A stretch of DNA of 64,000 nucleotides. Source: Nyssa sinensis. Lineage: Eukaryota > Streptophyta > Magnoliopsida > Cornales > Nyssaceae. Position 1 is the first letter of the stretch; every line of letters begins with the position of its first letter. Location of the stretch: positions 2,035,501 through 2,099,500 of the forward strand of contig CM018035.1 of assembly GCA_008638375.1 (NCBI GenBank), read 5' to 3'. The notes under the pieces are model-generated. The model searched no databases, was not told the origin of the DNA, and saw nothing but the letters and a program-made list of their open reading frames with translations. The translations under genes were made by a program, and so were the position numbers. Shown here one piece after another: positions 22,920 through 35,845 of this stretch.

Positions 22920-25900
22920 ATGACGACTTCTGTGAAGAACAATTTCTTACCCCCTGGTCTGGTTTCGAATCTCCAAGAAGTCCTTCTCAGCAGAAAGGGC
23001 GGCGAAGAGGAACAATCTAAGAACACCGACGATTCCATCCAACCCTCTTCGTCGACTTCCCCTTCAGATAGTGTTGAACCTAGTTCAGATAAAGACAGTT
23101 CAAAGCCTGTTGTTTTGGTCACAAATGGTGACGGGATTGGGTCTCCCGGGCTTAGTTACCTTGTTGAAGCTCTGGTTCGTGAAGGCCTCTACAATGTTCA
23201 CGTCTGCGCCCCGCAATCGTGCGTTGATTCTCTTTTGCTGTTATATATATGTATATGTATATATCTGGGTATGCGGGTCTTTGTTATTTGTAGTATTTGG
23301 TTTTACATCTATAAATCATTAGTGATTTCACATTCGGCTGTTGATGCTTTAATGGTCAATAAAGTTTAGTTTAGTTTTTTTTTTAAAAAAAAAATTATTT
23401 TTATTTGAAAATTTGTGGGTTTGTTGATTCGTCGGTGATTGGTTTAGGGACAAATCGGTATCAGGTCATTCTGTGACACTCCGAGAAACAGTTGCAGTGA
23501 GTACAGCTGAAGTTAATGGTGCCACGGCTTATGAAGTTTCTGGTACGACTGCATATCCAGCTTTATCTTATTCATTATTCGCTTACAGCTGCTTGTTGCA
23601 ATCAGTTTTTGATCAATCGTGATTTGGGATTGTTCTAATTATTGCCAATATGATTAAAATGAGCTGTTTCTATTGATTGGCTTTGAGGTGATCTTTTGTT
23701 CTGCTTTGGTTTTGTCCTTATTAAGACTGCATGAATTTTATGCAAGTTTTGCACTCATACATGGCTTTGATCTTATTAGGCTTTGGTGTTGACTCTTTTA
23801 TCCAGGGACTCCTGTGGATTGTGTGTCATTAGCATTAACGGGGGCTCTATTTTCTTGGTCAAAGCCTCTGCTGGTGCGCTTTTATCTGCTGCCACTAATG
23901 AAATTGCCAATGCATATGTAACTGGTCATCTACTGATTCAAAATTTTGATCTGACATTCAGGTAATTAGTGGAATTAACAGGGGTTCAAGTTGTGGCCAT
24001 CACATGTAAGTAGTTTGCATTTGGCTTTATGACATTCCAGTTAACCAGATATTCCTGCTTCACTTTGGCTAATATTTTGCTGCTGGGCTTTTATTTCAAA
24101 ACACATTATGTTCATGAAGTTTCCTGTATCTATCTGCAACAATTGTTGAAGATGTGAATGTGATTGTTTGGGGTTGAATTCAAACTTATTTTATCCTTGG
24201 TTTGATTATATTTATATGTATTACATGACCAGGTTTTACTCAGGTGTTGTGGCTGGAGCTAGAGAGGCATTGATTAGTGGTGTACCATCTATATCAATAT
24301 CACTGAACTGGTGCGCTGATAGTCCTTTACTATGTGGTGTTTGTTACTGTTCTCTCATGACTGTTGCTATGTGTAATACTTGGTATCATAATCTACTTCA
24401 GGAAGAAGGATGAAAGTCAAGATAGTGATTTCAAAGATGCTGTGACTGTCTGTTTACCACTAATAAATGCAGCAATTAGAGATATCGAGAAGGGAATTTT
24501 TCCCAAACATTGCTTACTGAATATGGAAGTTCCCACATCTCCTTTGACAAACAAGGTTTGCATCTTAAAGTATTTTGTTGGTGATTTTGGTTGTTCTAAT
24601 GAAATTATATGATACAATGATGAACTATTATATAATTGGATTTTGCTTATACATATTCTTGCTCGTTTTAACTAAAGGAAAAAAATCCCGCTCATTTAAA
24701 AATTAAAAGTGAATTTCTTTTCTTTACAGTTGTGGTTTTTCTACATTTATAACTCATTGCCCACTGTTTTCTCATTCTAGGAAGCTAATAAAAACTTTTT
24801 TTCTCATATATTTTTCCATCTAATAGGATGTTTGTTTTCATTGTTAAATGAATAGCCATCCTTTTTCTTTTCTTTTCCTTTTCCTCTGGGGAGGTGTGCT
24901 TTCGTCGCTCATGGAGTTCCAATCTCCGGGACATCATTGATGCATGTAATTCATGCGAGTGTGTGAATTACGCGTACCAATCATATCGCGGAGATTGAAA
25001 ATCTACAATTGACACTAGCATTTCTTTTCCATAGGTGTATAGAATGAACCGTGCTTTCATAACAAAAGTGATGGCAGGGAGGCATGTGCCCCTGGGAGGT
25101 TCAGGTAGATTTGAGCTTCATATGATGTCATTATTAGATGCCAGTAGCTATGGAATGTCCTTATAGGCTGCTTTTTCGGATATGAACGACTTAGAAGAAT
25201 AGTAGATATTGGTTTCCCTTTTCCCAGATTCCAAGTTACGTTTTTGAATTGAAATCTATGGATGCACCTTCCTTTTTAATAGAAGATTATACTTATGCAA
25301 AGGCAACCTAATTGGAAACTGAAGGCTATATCATGTCTGTTTGCAATTTTGGTGTTCTGGGGTAAAGTGTATTGGACCTTCTATTAAGTCAGTTGTGCTT
25401 GTTTTTGTGGTCGAAAAAGGAGACTTCGTGGATGATTGTTGAAGATGAGGATCATCCACAATTTTCACAAAAGCCTTCATTAATATTTAAATTTTATCAA
25501 TTTTCATTGATGTCTAGCTTTTGGCTGCTCTTCCAATCTTAACTGATATCGTGATGTGGTCATCATATAACTTGAAGACCATCAAAATCTCCATATAAAA
25601 ATGCTTCTTTCAATCTATCTTTCGTGTTCAAGGTATATCTTGGACTGATTTTGGTTTATGAGTTACACTTACGGTAGATATTTTAAAATGCTGTCAATTC
25701 TGTTGTATCTCGTATTCAATCTATCTGTTGTGTTCAAGTTATATCTTGGACTTATTTTGGTTTATGAGTTACACTTATGGTAGATTTTTTAAAATGCTGT
25801 TGATTCTGTTGTATCTAGTAGTAGTGAGTCTTGTCACCCAAAATTTAGTTTTGTCTTAGCTCGTACTTGTAGATTTGGCCATTGATAAGATTTAAGTAAA

Positions 25901-27587
25901 TAATAAGCACAACCAAGGTAATGCCACTGTTGAAATTGAATAGAAGAGGAGGTGGACTTATGTTGCTTGGACTACCATATCATTTAACTGTGAAAATTCA
26001 ATTTCATAATTATGATCAATGTTGCTTAGGAGAGGAGGTGGACTTCTGTACTTCTACCACGGAATGGTTTATCTGGCCTTAGTTTGCAGCAGCACCACCT
26101 TTTTTTCTGAGTTAACACCACTTTTATTGTTTCCGTGCCATTAAGTTGCTTGCATGTCATTGAGGGAGTTGCATTGGCACAAATCTCTAACATTTTTCTC
26201 GAGTACTGACCTTTTGACATGGAAAAACATACTATTTGTCATATGGCTTATGATATTTACTTATTCTTTCAGGATTACATTTCCTTTTTGGCGCATTTTC
26301 TGAAAATATCTTCTGTACTCGTTTCTATATATTCTTTTCTTTGGCAGGGCTTCAAATTAACCAAGCAAAGTCTTTGGAGATCAACACCAAGCTGGCAAGC
26401 CATTTCAGCCAACAGGCATCCGTCTGCTGGACGTTTCATGTCCAATCAACAAAGCCTTGGCATGCAGCTTGCACAACTCAGCCGAGATGCCTCTGCTGCT
26501 GTGAGTAACTCATACAAATTTTCATAATTTGTACCTTTTACATTGGGTTTCAGAGTGATTTCTTCTGTGTCAATTCCTAAGTTTTACCTTTTTGTTTTCT
26601 CAGGGTGCAGCTCGCCGTTTGACGACACAGAGAAAGAGTCTGGAGGTTGTTGAATCAGTTGGTGTTGCAGGAAAATCCAATTCCAACCATTCGGTGAAGT
26701 ACTTCCGACTAGAGGTTAGAAAAATTTGATTGTTTGGGTTGAGTTTGGCAGCATTGTAAGAATTACTTATAAATTGAGAAGACAATGATTTCTAGTTTGG
26801 AAAAGAGGAGGCTATTCATGATCAAATTATAATGCCTGGAAAATGTAGGTTTGTTTAATAGCTCCAACCTGTAAAATGGACCTTTTTTTAAAAAATATAT
26901 ATATATATCGTGTCTAGAAAAATAGTGAAGTTACTTAAATTTTATATTTTTTTAAATCAGTATTTGCAAATATTGTAGATCCATATAGAGTTCAATGCAA
27001 AAAATTTCATTTTTTATTAATGTTGCTTCCAAATGCACCCAAGAAGTTAAGTATTTGAAGAGTGGGTGAAGCATGTGTTCTATAAATTGTGCTGCTTCAT
27101 ATCAGTTTATCTTCTTATGAGTTTCCTGTGATCCAGCCTGCTGTTGCCGTTGTTGTTGTCTTTGCTTTGTTGTCCACAAGATGGTCGTAGTTGTTTTGAG
27201 CAGGGATGATCTAGTTTATCAGTGTTGATTGCAGTTTATGGAGAAGCAGCAGCAGAAAGATGTGGATGAGGATCTAGATTTCAGAGCGCTTGAAAATGGA
27301 TTTGTAAGTATAATAATATATTGGTTCACTTTGGTTTATGGTGCCCCTTTTAAGTTTACATTGAAACAAAGTACTTATGATTTAATTTTCACAGGGCTCA
27401 TTTTGATGGCTTTTGAATTTGTGGTCTGTTATATTTTTTGTATCGTATTTATCTCCCAACTCTTTCTTGGTGCTTTGCTTTGGAACAGGTTGCAATCACT
27501 CTATTATCTCTTTCTCCACATATAGAGTCAGACACTCGAACGGCTGCTTCAGATTGGATTGCCGCTGCACTCCAAGTGGAGCAATGA
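22920..27587 (+). CDS. SurE-like phosphatase/nucleotidase
   Basis: Complete ten-exon gene for a 389-residue SurE-family protein. Bacterial SurE is a divalent-metal 5'/3'-nucleotidase; the plant substrate is not known to me. Exons: 22920-23218, 23448-23542, 23806-23873, 23962-24005, 24233-24310, 24402-24555, 26348-26500, 26604-26714, 27235-27303, 27489-27587; all GT..AG and frame-consistent. After a Ser/Asp-rich N-terminal stretch (residues 30-62) comes the family core: VLVTNGDGIGSPGL (65-78), CAPQSDKSVSGHSVT, AYEVSGTPVDC, SGINRGSSCGHHMFYSG and GAREALISGVPS. The usual NDDG metal motif reads NGDG, so the first Asp is Gly. The C-terminal part (ANRHPSAGRFMSNQQSLG onward) is a plant-type extension. 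The ATG at 22920 is preferred over an in-frame ATG at 22794, whose extra residues come from CT-repeat 5' UTR. Intron 6 is 1.8 kb. Confidence 0.93.
25611..25830. repeat. 106-bp tandem duplication in SurE intron 6
   Basis: CAATCTATCT, then TTGGTTTATGAGTTACACTTA and GGTAGAT, TTTAAAATGCTGT and TTCTGTTGTATCT occur at 25611 and again from 25717 with scattered substitutions, so it is older than the other tandem copies. Confidence 0.85.
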
Positions 27588-28011
27588 CCAGCATTATCTT
27601 TTTTTTTTTTTGTGTACATTTGGAGCTTTTTAATTATCCATTCAACATGCATGTTGGTTCTTAATTGTGTTGTCCTCTTCTTTATTTTTTCTCATTGTTA
27701 TTTGTATCCTTAATTTAAGCTAGATCTCATGCTCCCCACAGTAGTTTATATGTTTGGCGTGTTTTATAAATGCCTTTCTGTCCCTCAGTTTCTTATTGTT
27801 GAAAAGAAATAGTCTCAGTTGGGTTGTTTTATATTTTTCCTTCTTTTATGTATTTTTATTTTATAAGAAATTGAATGATTTGTTTCTTGTAAGTTGTTCA
27901 TAGAGTCTAACTGGATATGGCCAAGTCAGAATTGTCTGATCCGGTGCTTTGCCATATATATATGTACGACAGATTTATATGTTTTTGTGTTCTCTTTGAA
28001 TTCATTTTCAT

Positions 28012-28308
28012 AGTTTGTGTTTGGAAATGGTGGGTGCATTTCAGAGCGAGACATGCATTGAGATAATCTGTTTATGCAGGAAAACACGATTTTTATTAAA
28101 AAAACTAAATAACTTAATGGCATCATGATCCCTGTTTGAAAAATTCCCAAAACAGCCCTAAAACTGAAGAAAAAACTGTGTAAAGTCCTCATTTCCCCAA
28201 TGTAGTTCTTTTGAATGCCAAAATGACATCGTGTTTTTCATGCATAAACAGATTATCTCAATGCATGTCTGGCTCTGAGATCCATCCACCATTTCCAAAC
28301 ACAACTTT
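28012..28308. mobile_element. MITE with about 80-bp inverted arms, downstream of SurE
   Basis: The left arm runs GTGTTTGGAAATGGTGG to ACATGCATTGAGATAATCTG to AAAACACGAT. The right arm (28229-28306) is its inverse: ATCGTGTTTTTCATGC to CAGATTATCTCAATGCATGT to CCACCATTTCCAAACAC. Mismatches are few. The loop of about 135 bp is non-coding. The exact target duplication is unclear, so the superfamily (hAT or PIF/Harbinger) is not assigned. Confidence 0.85.
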
Positions 28309-29120
28309 AGTCTCTCATTGTTTGCTTACCTGAAAGTAGAAAAACAAATAAAGATTAGAACTGTGAACTGTTTGTGTCACTTGTATAATTAATGTATCGT
28401 TCAACATACATGAAAGCCATTACACAAGTCTCTGCTTTCTCTTTTAGGCTTCTTGATTGTTCATTTTAAGCTTCTGCTTTTTAAGTTATTTATTTATATG
28501 CTTGCAGAAGTTTCTTACCCAAAATGCTAGTTTGCTAGTGTTTGTGTCTTGTATTTGTGGAATGTATTACTAGCCCAATCTTTAGATTGAGGCAAAAATC
28601 AGGCTAACTTTCAACTTTTTCCTCACAAATTACTTGGCAACCTGGTTTGTAATTGGGCGGAAGCCCTAGATCAGCAGTATGACTCCTCAAAGTCAAACAA
28701 AGGTGATATTTTCTCAGACTGGTTGTTTGTTATGCTTCTACAGGGAAATGTGGTGCTCTTTCATCGTTCATTTTATTACATAGTTTAAAAAGAGTTAGAT
28801 GTATGTAAGTTAATTAATTAACCAATCAAGAACCTGTCAAAGATGGGTTTCGGAAAATTATTCAACTCAATGTTTACATCTTTTTAATGAGAGAAGTGAG
28901 ACTTCATTTCATATCCTTTCTTTTAGGGGAGTGTATGAATAGCCAATTGAGTTATTCCAATAAATTTTAAAATTGGTTTGTTATGAGTTGGGTTGGGTAT
29001 TAGAACTCGAACGGCGGAGTTGGAAGTTCATATAAAGAAAATAAAATTTGGGTAAGGTGATAGAGTTATTTTTAGCCGTAAATTCCTTTGTTTCGATGGT
29101 TGTGGCTCTAGACTACTAAG

Positions 29121-29582
29121 TAAGGATAACAATTTAATCATTCTCGTTAAAAACTTGCTAATTTTTTCTAATAGATTGGTTTGGAAAAAATTATTTTCAT
29201 CTCGTTAGGGTTTGTTCCTATTCCGATTATATAAAATAAAATAATAAAAGACTTTTGTACTATATAATCAAAGTTTTTAATGATAATTTTTAGTTACTTA
29301 TTACAAGTTTATACAAATTTAATAAAATTATATGTTAAAAAAAAATTATTATTATTTTAATTTTCTATTAACATCTATATTTCTTATTTTAACAAATATA
29401 TCATTTTGATTGAAATGTATTAATGACAATTAATCTAATAAAATAAATAAAAAGTTTAAAAATAAATAGGGATTTTGATGGAAACCCGATCCTGCCTATC
29501 ATTGGGTTTAGGGAAAAAAAGTTTTGCAAGATAAGATTGGGAAAGGATCTTGCACCTCAAACCTACTCCAGTGTCATTCCTA
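29121..29582. mobile_element. Non-autonomous element with TAGGG-type ends, copy 3
   Basis: Left end TAAGGATAACAA and right end GTGTCATTCCTA match, with substitutions, the ends of 15444-15880 and 20786-21271. The interior is AT-rich. Sub-terminal GATAAGATTGGGAAAGGATC near the right is GC-richer, as in copy 2. Confidence 0.45.
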
Positions 29583-29911
29583 TTCTTTAGTCAGTAAAAT
29601 TAGAGACTCCAGACAAGGTATACCATCTTATAGAAAAATAAATAAATAAATAAACTTACACATACCCAATTTTGTATTCATGTAAATATTTATATAGTAA
29701 TACAATGTGTCACTATGTTGTACTTTTAAACATCACAATTATGTATATATGATTAATTTTTATTTCATATTTTTTATTATAGGTATATGCTATTAATACA
29801 CACACTTGTACCAATGATGCTATACAAAATGAATGAAGACATATATATTTAAAAATAAATCAATCTTAACATAACACATTAAATTTTAAAACTCAAAAAC
29901 AACTCTATAAT

Positions 29912-30585
29912 TGTAACACCCTGACCCAGAATATAGCACATAAATAAAGGTAGATCGGGTCGAGTAGTGTAATACCAGTTGTAACCAAACATGAGTTCTG
30001 AATAAAATAAAATAATCCCAATTAAGTACAGAGAGTCAAATAATAATACCGAGATTGACCAAGCCATGAGCATAATACCAAAAGTAAATCGAGACCAGAT
30101 TAGACCAAGAATAGTAAACTCCAAAATATACCGAACTATCACGATTAGTAGTATGCAGCAAAGAGTACGCATACTGAGGTAAATAGTAGAAGTCATGATC
30201 TCAAGGAATTACGAGATTTGGACAAGCCAAGTACGAACAGACCAAACCGATAAATATAATATCAAAATAGACCCGAGCTATCATAGTAAGCTATGACTGT
30301 AATAGACACACAGTTCAAGATAGATAGTACGGTTCACCGATTTAGTAATATACAGTTTAAAAATACGAGAAGCAAATTTAAAGCAACATCGTGCACGTAG
30401 GCCGTACATGCCTCGATATACATGCACAGTATATTTTAAATAAAATATGAAAATATACATATATATATATATATATTATATAGTATGCATGCAAAATCAT
30501 GCAAGTGTATGTGTGTGAGTATAATTATATATATAACTTAAAGAACAAATTAATAATATATATGTGTAGGTATATATGTAGTACA

Positions 30586-30627
<42 letters not shown>

Positions 30628-33513
30628 AAGCAAAGAGGAGAAAAGAAAGAATAAAAAGGGAAAAGAAAAGAAAGAGGCTGTAGTGTGTGAGTGTGTTTAG
30701 TATGTGTGATATATATATATTATATAATATATACATAATATCCTAAAATAAACAAAGAGGAAAAAGAAGAAAAGATCAGAAAAGAGAACAAGAATAGTCA
30801 ACAAAGGGAGTAAGAAAAGAAAGAGGAAAGATGGAGAACCGTGAGGGGCGGCCAAACTCACTGTGAGTATATATATATAGACGCACCAAGCATGAATTTA
30901 GAAGGAAAATATAGAAGCTGAGAGGTCTCTGGATATTCAGAAGTAGAAACAAGAAGAAGAAGGAGTGAGAGAAGGAGTTACTGCGAGCCAAAAGCTTAAC
31001 CGGGTGAGTAAACTTAATTTTTGGCTTTTACGATTTTAAACATAAAAGATTGTTTAAGCTTAATGGTTTTAAAGAGCATGAAAAATGATGAATTTAGGAA
31101 GAAACCACAGCCCATTTGGTAAAGAAATGAGTAAAAAAAATCAATTTAAAGTTTGAAAAAAAAATTCGAGTCATTAGATTTTTGATCGATTTAGTTTGTT
31201 TTATGAATGGGGAATTATTGCCCATAGGTGCAGCAACTTGTAGGTAAAATTTGGGCTGAAAACAATGACTAAAAAGCCATGAAAATGAAAAATTCAGTTC
31301 ACAGAAAAATCTGGGCAGCTCGTCGGAGTTGGCTGCAACTCCATTTTTCGAGGCCTTCCGGTGATGCAAACTAAATTCTGAGGATAGATATGAAAATCCC
31401 ATGAGGAGTAGAAGAGGACCCCGTTGATCGGATGTCGAAATGTCGCCGAAAAAGGACTGCCGTGGCTGGAGAAGGCAACTGGCGCACGGCTGGCTAGCGC
31501 GTTGGTGCTTGCTATGCGTGTTGGAGTTTTTGGGTTTTCGGGCCATGGGCTTGGGTCGAGTTGACCCGCCCAACCCAATATGGGTTGACCCAATACAGGT
31601 GTAGCCTTGAGGAATTTTTAAAAGATTTTAAAATGGTGAATTGGGGCTGTTTGGATGCAACGATGGTAAATTGAAATTAAATTGAAATTTGAATAGGAAT
31701 AACCTATCCAAGGTTTGAGTTAATCCACTGTTTGGCTATTTCAAATTGGAATAGAAATTTCTGAAAATTAGAAATTGACTTAGAATTTATAATAATTATA
31801 TTTTGACATCAAGTAATAAAATAATATTTAATTTAAAGAAAAGATTATCAAAATACCCCCAAGTCAAAAAGTAGTTAAACGGACTTCGATTAAAATAAAA
31901 AAATAGTGAATTTTTATTATTTCGAGCATTCCAGACTCAACCGTGGAGTCTGATTTATAAAAAGAGGTCTCAAGAAGTAAAAACCCGTAAAAGTGTAACA
32001 TGATTGTTTTACCCTTTTTAGTACAGAAGTCCGAATTGAATTCTTCGAAACCCTAAACCGACTTTGTTCAAAGTTCTGGATTCAATGGTAGAGTCTATTT
32101 TATTAAAAGAGATACCAATAGTAAACAGACATAAAATTTGATGAATAGCATAGTTTATATAAATTATAGACTGAGATGCGTTTTATGAATCATAAGAACG
32201 CCAAGAGAAAAGGAGAAGGCGGTTTGACCTTCTAGAAATATACAGAAAGAGGTAAGTAAAATTCAATCTCTGCATGTGTAACTTTTCAAGCCATGTCAAT
32301 AGTTCTTGTATATATTGCCTATTGTATTTCAGACATACTAGTATTTATTGAGCCACATTGATATTGCCCTATCATGTGGGAAGCATTTATTGATTTCTAT
32401 ATATATCTCGATCACGATTGTACACTTGTGCATAGATTCCTTTTTGTACACTTGTACCTATAGTCGTAAGGGTTAGACAGTTTTATTCGAAGCAGTCTAG
32501 TAACCATAGCTTCAAAAACTATTGTTACGTCAGATTGCCTAGAACCAGTTATGATTCCACTATACTCGTCGTAGAAGATAACATGATGCTGATATATTAT
32601 TAGTGCCAGACTTGTGCTCAGTCACATCTCTATCTGATGCTATTTATGACCTTCGAGTCCAGGTTTCGAGTGGAACAGTTACTACGTTGCTATGTGAGGC
32701 TTGGGACGTAGGGTCACATTGTATACAAAATAGTATTCATACAACCCAAATGGAACTGAATACGAGCTCAGGGGGATTTTCGGGCCCCACGAGTGCATCA
32801 TTTTTGTTGATATCACAGTAATTTATTATTGATTATCATAACTTGATCATGTTATATTATTATGAATGATCATGATATTTCACAGTTTTTTATTGAGTGT
32901 ATATGATTATACTTGAGACAGCTCATGACTGTAGCAGTATGATTGTATTATCAGACAGATTTTCCTTGATTATTATTTGAGCTTCCTACCATTTGATATT
33001 CATTGATGAGTTCTATATTTCTTGACTGGTTAGCACATTTGCATTTATCCTAATTCTTTTATGGATAATGATTTCTATATTCACTTGTACACATGGCAGA
33101 TCAGCAAAGGAAAATTACTTGCTGAGCTTATGTTAGCTCACCCCAAACTTACTAAAACATTTCAGGAAAAGAAGCTGTAGAGGAGCAATAATAGTAGTAG
33201 TCAACTAGATAGCAGTGGACATTTTTGAGATAAATGTAATATATAATATTCAGTACAGTCTATAGCTCTCACATGTCCATCCACGTCTTAGGGATGAGCA
33301 GTTGTTAAAGAATTTTGTATTCCGCATTTTGAGAACTTTATATATATATTTCACATGCAGTTTTTATTTATTTACTTGTTTAAGTCTTCCGTTATTTAGT
33401 TGTTTCATGTTAGTAGCACTGATTGTGTAGCAAATTGAGACACCAGTACGACAACAGTGTCGGATCGGATGCGCGACACGAGATCCGCATAGGGTGGGTC
33501 TCGGGTCATGACA
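29912..33513. mobile_element. Solo LTR of an LTR retrotransposon (3,602 bp), probably Ty3/gypsy type
   Basis: Begins TGTAACACCCTGACCC and ends GGGTCATGACA, giving the canonical TG..CA termini. It is flanked by a perfect 5-bp direct repeat, ATAAT at 29907-29911 and 33514-33518, as left by retrotransposon integrase. No internal gag/pol coding, primer-binding site or second LTR copy is seen, so the best reading is a solo LTR left by recombination between the two LTRs. The TGTAACACCC start and the region near 33115-33150 (TTGCTGAGCTTATGTTAGCTC) recall long LTRs of plant chromoviruses, which is an inference. It contains TA microsatellites near 30460-30475 and 30587-30622. Short open frames inside are not genes. 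Confidence 0.85.
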
Positions 33514-33518
33514 ATAAT

Positions 33519-34560
33519 CCATTTATGTTAATTTTTAATTTTTTAGATAAAAAATTTACTTGTCTTTTTATAAATGTAGTATAATTTTTCAATTCGATAA
33601 ACTTCAAATTTGAGACAAAATAAAATGAAAATCTCTCAAATTTTGATAGGCTTTTTTTGGGAGATGAATTATCTTAAGATTTTTATTTTTTAACATGATT
33701 AACATGACAAAAATTTAATTCAAACGTGTTGGCAGAGTGAAAACGGGCCACTTAATTATAAGAAGCTTACCACCCCGAGCTCATAGGTTCGATTCCCACA
33801 ATTAGCAACTCTTGGGGCCATAGAGATTAGGCTAAAACTTGTCAATTGTGTTAAATGTATTGAATCATTTAGGACACAAAACTATTTATACTAAACTAAA
33901 ATTTCTTAAGTACTTCGTGTTTTGTGAAGAATTAATAACCATAAGTGCTATCAATGAGAAACTTATGCATAATACATGCATACATACAATACAGACCCCA
34001 TATTACTCGATGTTTTGATGAAAAGAACCGCAGGATTCTGAGTCGAGCGCTTGTCCTAATATGCTTTTATCATATTTTTGCTGATGGTCCTTCACCCTTG
34101 TCCTTAAAGACAAGCTACTTCGGATAGTAGGGGCTTTTTGGCATAATCTTCCCATATTGAAGCCTAGTTGTAGGACAATGTCCCCACTTAAAGGTGTACG
34201 AGAGAGAGAGAGAGAGTTCACTAGGAAAAAATTGTAAATGCAGACGATGAAATATAGAACTCATTGATATATGAAGGAGGACATCACTGGGGAAATAAGT
34301 GATATACAAAAATATAAATAACTAGGAGACAAACATATATATATATGCATATATAGATATAAAAGAACCTCAGCATCTTTACGGAACTTTAGTGGGCACT
34401 GCTCATTGAAGACCCTGAACTTTAGGTTTAGCCCCATTGAAGTTGCACATTCTTTGCTGTATATATATATATATGAAAATTTAAGAAACGAATGCATTGA
34501 TTGAACTAAATGAATCATCGACGGTCCAAAATACCAGCTAGCGCAGCACCCGCCCTGTCT
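33519..34560. other. Intergenic between the solo LTR and the MYB 3' end
   Basis: AT-rich. Includes a possible SINE head at 33729-33800 (TTGGCAGAGTG A-box-like; AGGTTCGATTCCC B-box-like), a GA tract (34199-34217) and TA runs. The last few hundred bases before 34561 are likely MYB 3' UTR. Confidence 0.5.
33729..33830 (+). mobile_element. Possible tRNA-derived SINE fragment
   Basis: TTGGCAGAGTG (A-box-like) is followed about 55 bases later by GGTTCGATTCC, an exact polymerase III B box. The spacing is long for a tRNA gene and no cloverleaf closes, so a SINE relic is more likely. No 3' tail or target duplication was identified. Confidence 0.35.
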
Positions 34561-35814
34561 CTAGGGATCCCAGCTGGTTGAAGGAAGATTATGATTCACA
34601 ACGAATTGGCTGCTCGATGATGGTGATAATGATGATGACAATGACATGGACGAGGACGAGGACGATGATGATGGCGGCAATGCTGACATGATGGCATCAA
34701 TGTACTCCATTTGATTTGTCAGCACGTTCGGATCCAGAGGATAAGTAGTACTCCCAGATTGAGAACATGAAAAACTAGCAAATGGGTCAACTTCATGTGC
34801 AACAGAAGAAGAATATGGCATGCTACCATTAATGATCTCGCAGAGTTTTGGCATCATTGGCACCATCAATGGATCATCATCGAGTGGTAAAGTGATCTTG
34901 GTGTTGATGACTTCATGATGATCTCCTGTATAATATGGAGGAGCAGCGCCATTGTTGCTGAGCGTGGAATCTTCTTGTTTAAGAACATGTTGGTGTTGAG
35001 GCTGATAGCAGCCTAATGGCGATGGGGAGTCATATGAAGGCGTGTCCAGCAGTAACGGCATTGGAGGAGGTAGAGGAGCCAAATTGACATGGATATAATT
35101 CATCTGATCAGCTTTAAGGTCTCCATGATTAAAGCCTTGAAGAATTGATGATGGGTCTGCTATGTAAACTTGATCTTGTTGAGCAGCTGGGATCAAATTA
35201 GGGTTTGTATTTAGTGACGACCAAAAACCTTCAAAAGAGACATTGGGATTGATGAGATTGGAAAAGGTGGCTAAATCAGAAAGACCATCAGAGATAAGCT
35301 TCTTCTTAATGCTTGAGTTCCAAAAGTTCTTTACTTCATTGTCTGTTCTTCCAGGTAGATGCTTAGCTATCTGAGACCATCTGTACAAGAAATGTCCTTT
35401 TGCATGAAAATGTACATAACAGTAAATTTAATTATATATATACACACACACATAATTATTGTAGATGAAGAATTACCTGTTGCCTAAAATTCTATGGAGT
35501 TCAATGATGAGAGCTGCTTCTTGGGGAGAGAAGGTCCCCCGTTTTAAGTCAGGTCTGAGGTAATTTATCCATCTTAGTCTGCAACTCTTGCCACATCTCT
35601 GCAGCCCTGCACCATGAGATAGACTCAAAATATATACGCATATAACTATATATATACATATATATAATTATGTCTTTTTGTATATACATACATACTTGTA
35701 TTAATACTCAAAACTTATTGGTGGGATACTGAAAACTTACAGAAAAAAAGGAACCATGGAGAAGAGACGAAAACTAATGTAAGTAACTGATCATTAACCA
35801 AGCAATGTGTGCCT

Positions 35815-35845
<31 letters not shown>

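Larger units (their letters stand above)
27588..29911. other. Intergenic: SurE 3' flank to the solo LTR
   Basis: Holds the SurE 3' UTR, an inverted-repeat MITE (28012-28308) and a third TAGGG-type element (29121-29582). The remainder is AT-rich without coding signal. Confidence 0.6.

Noticed and set aside
31094..31593. Minus-strand frames of 99 and 159 codons inside the solo LTR
   Set aside because: They lack gag/pol or host-gene motifs; LTR sequence without coding support.
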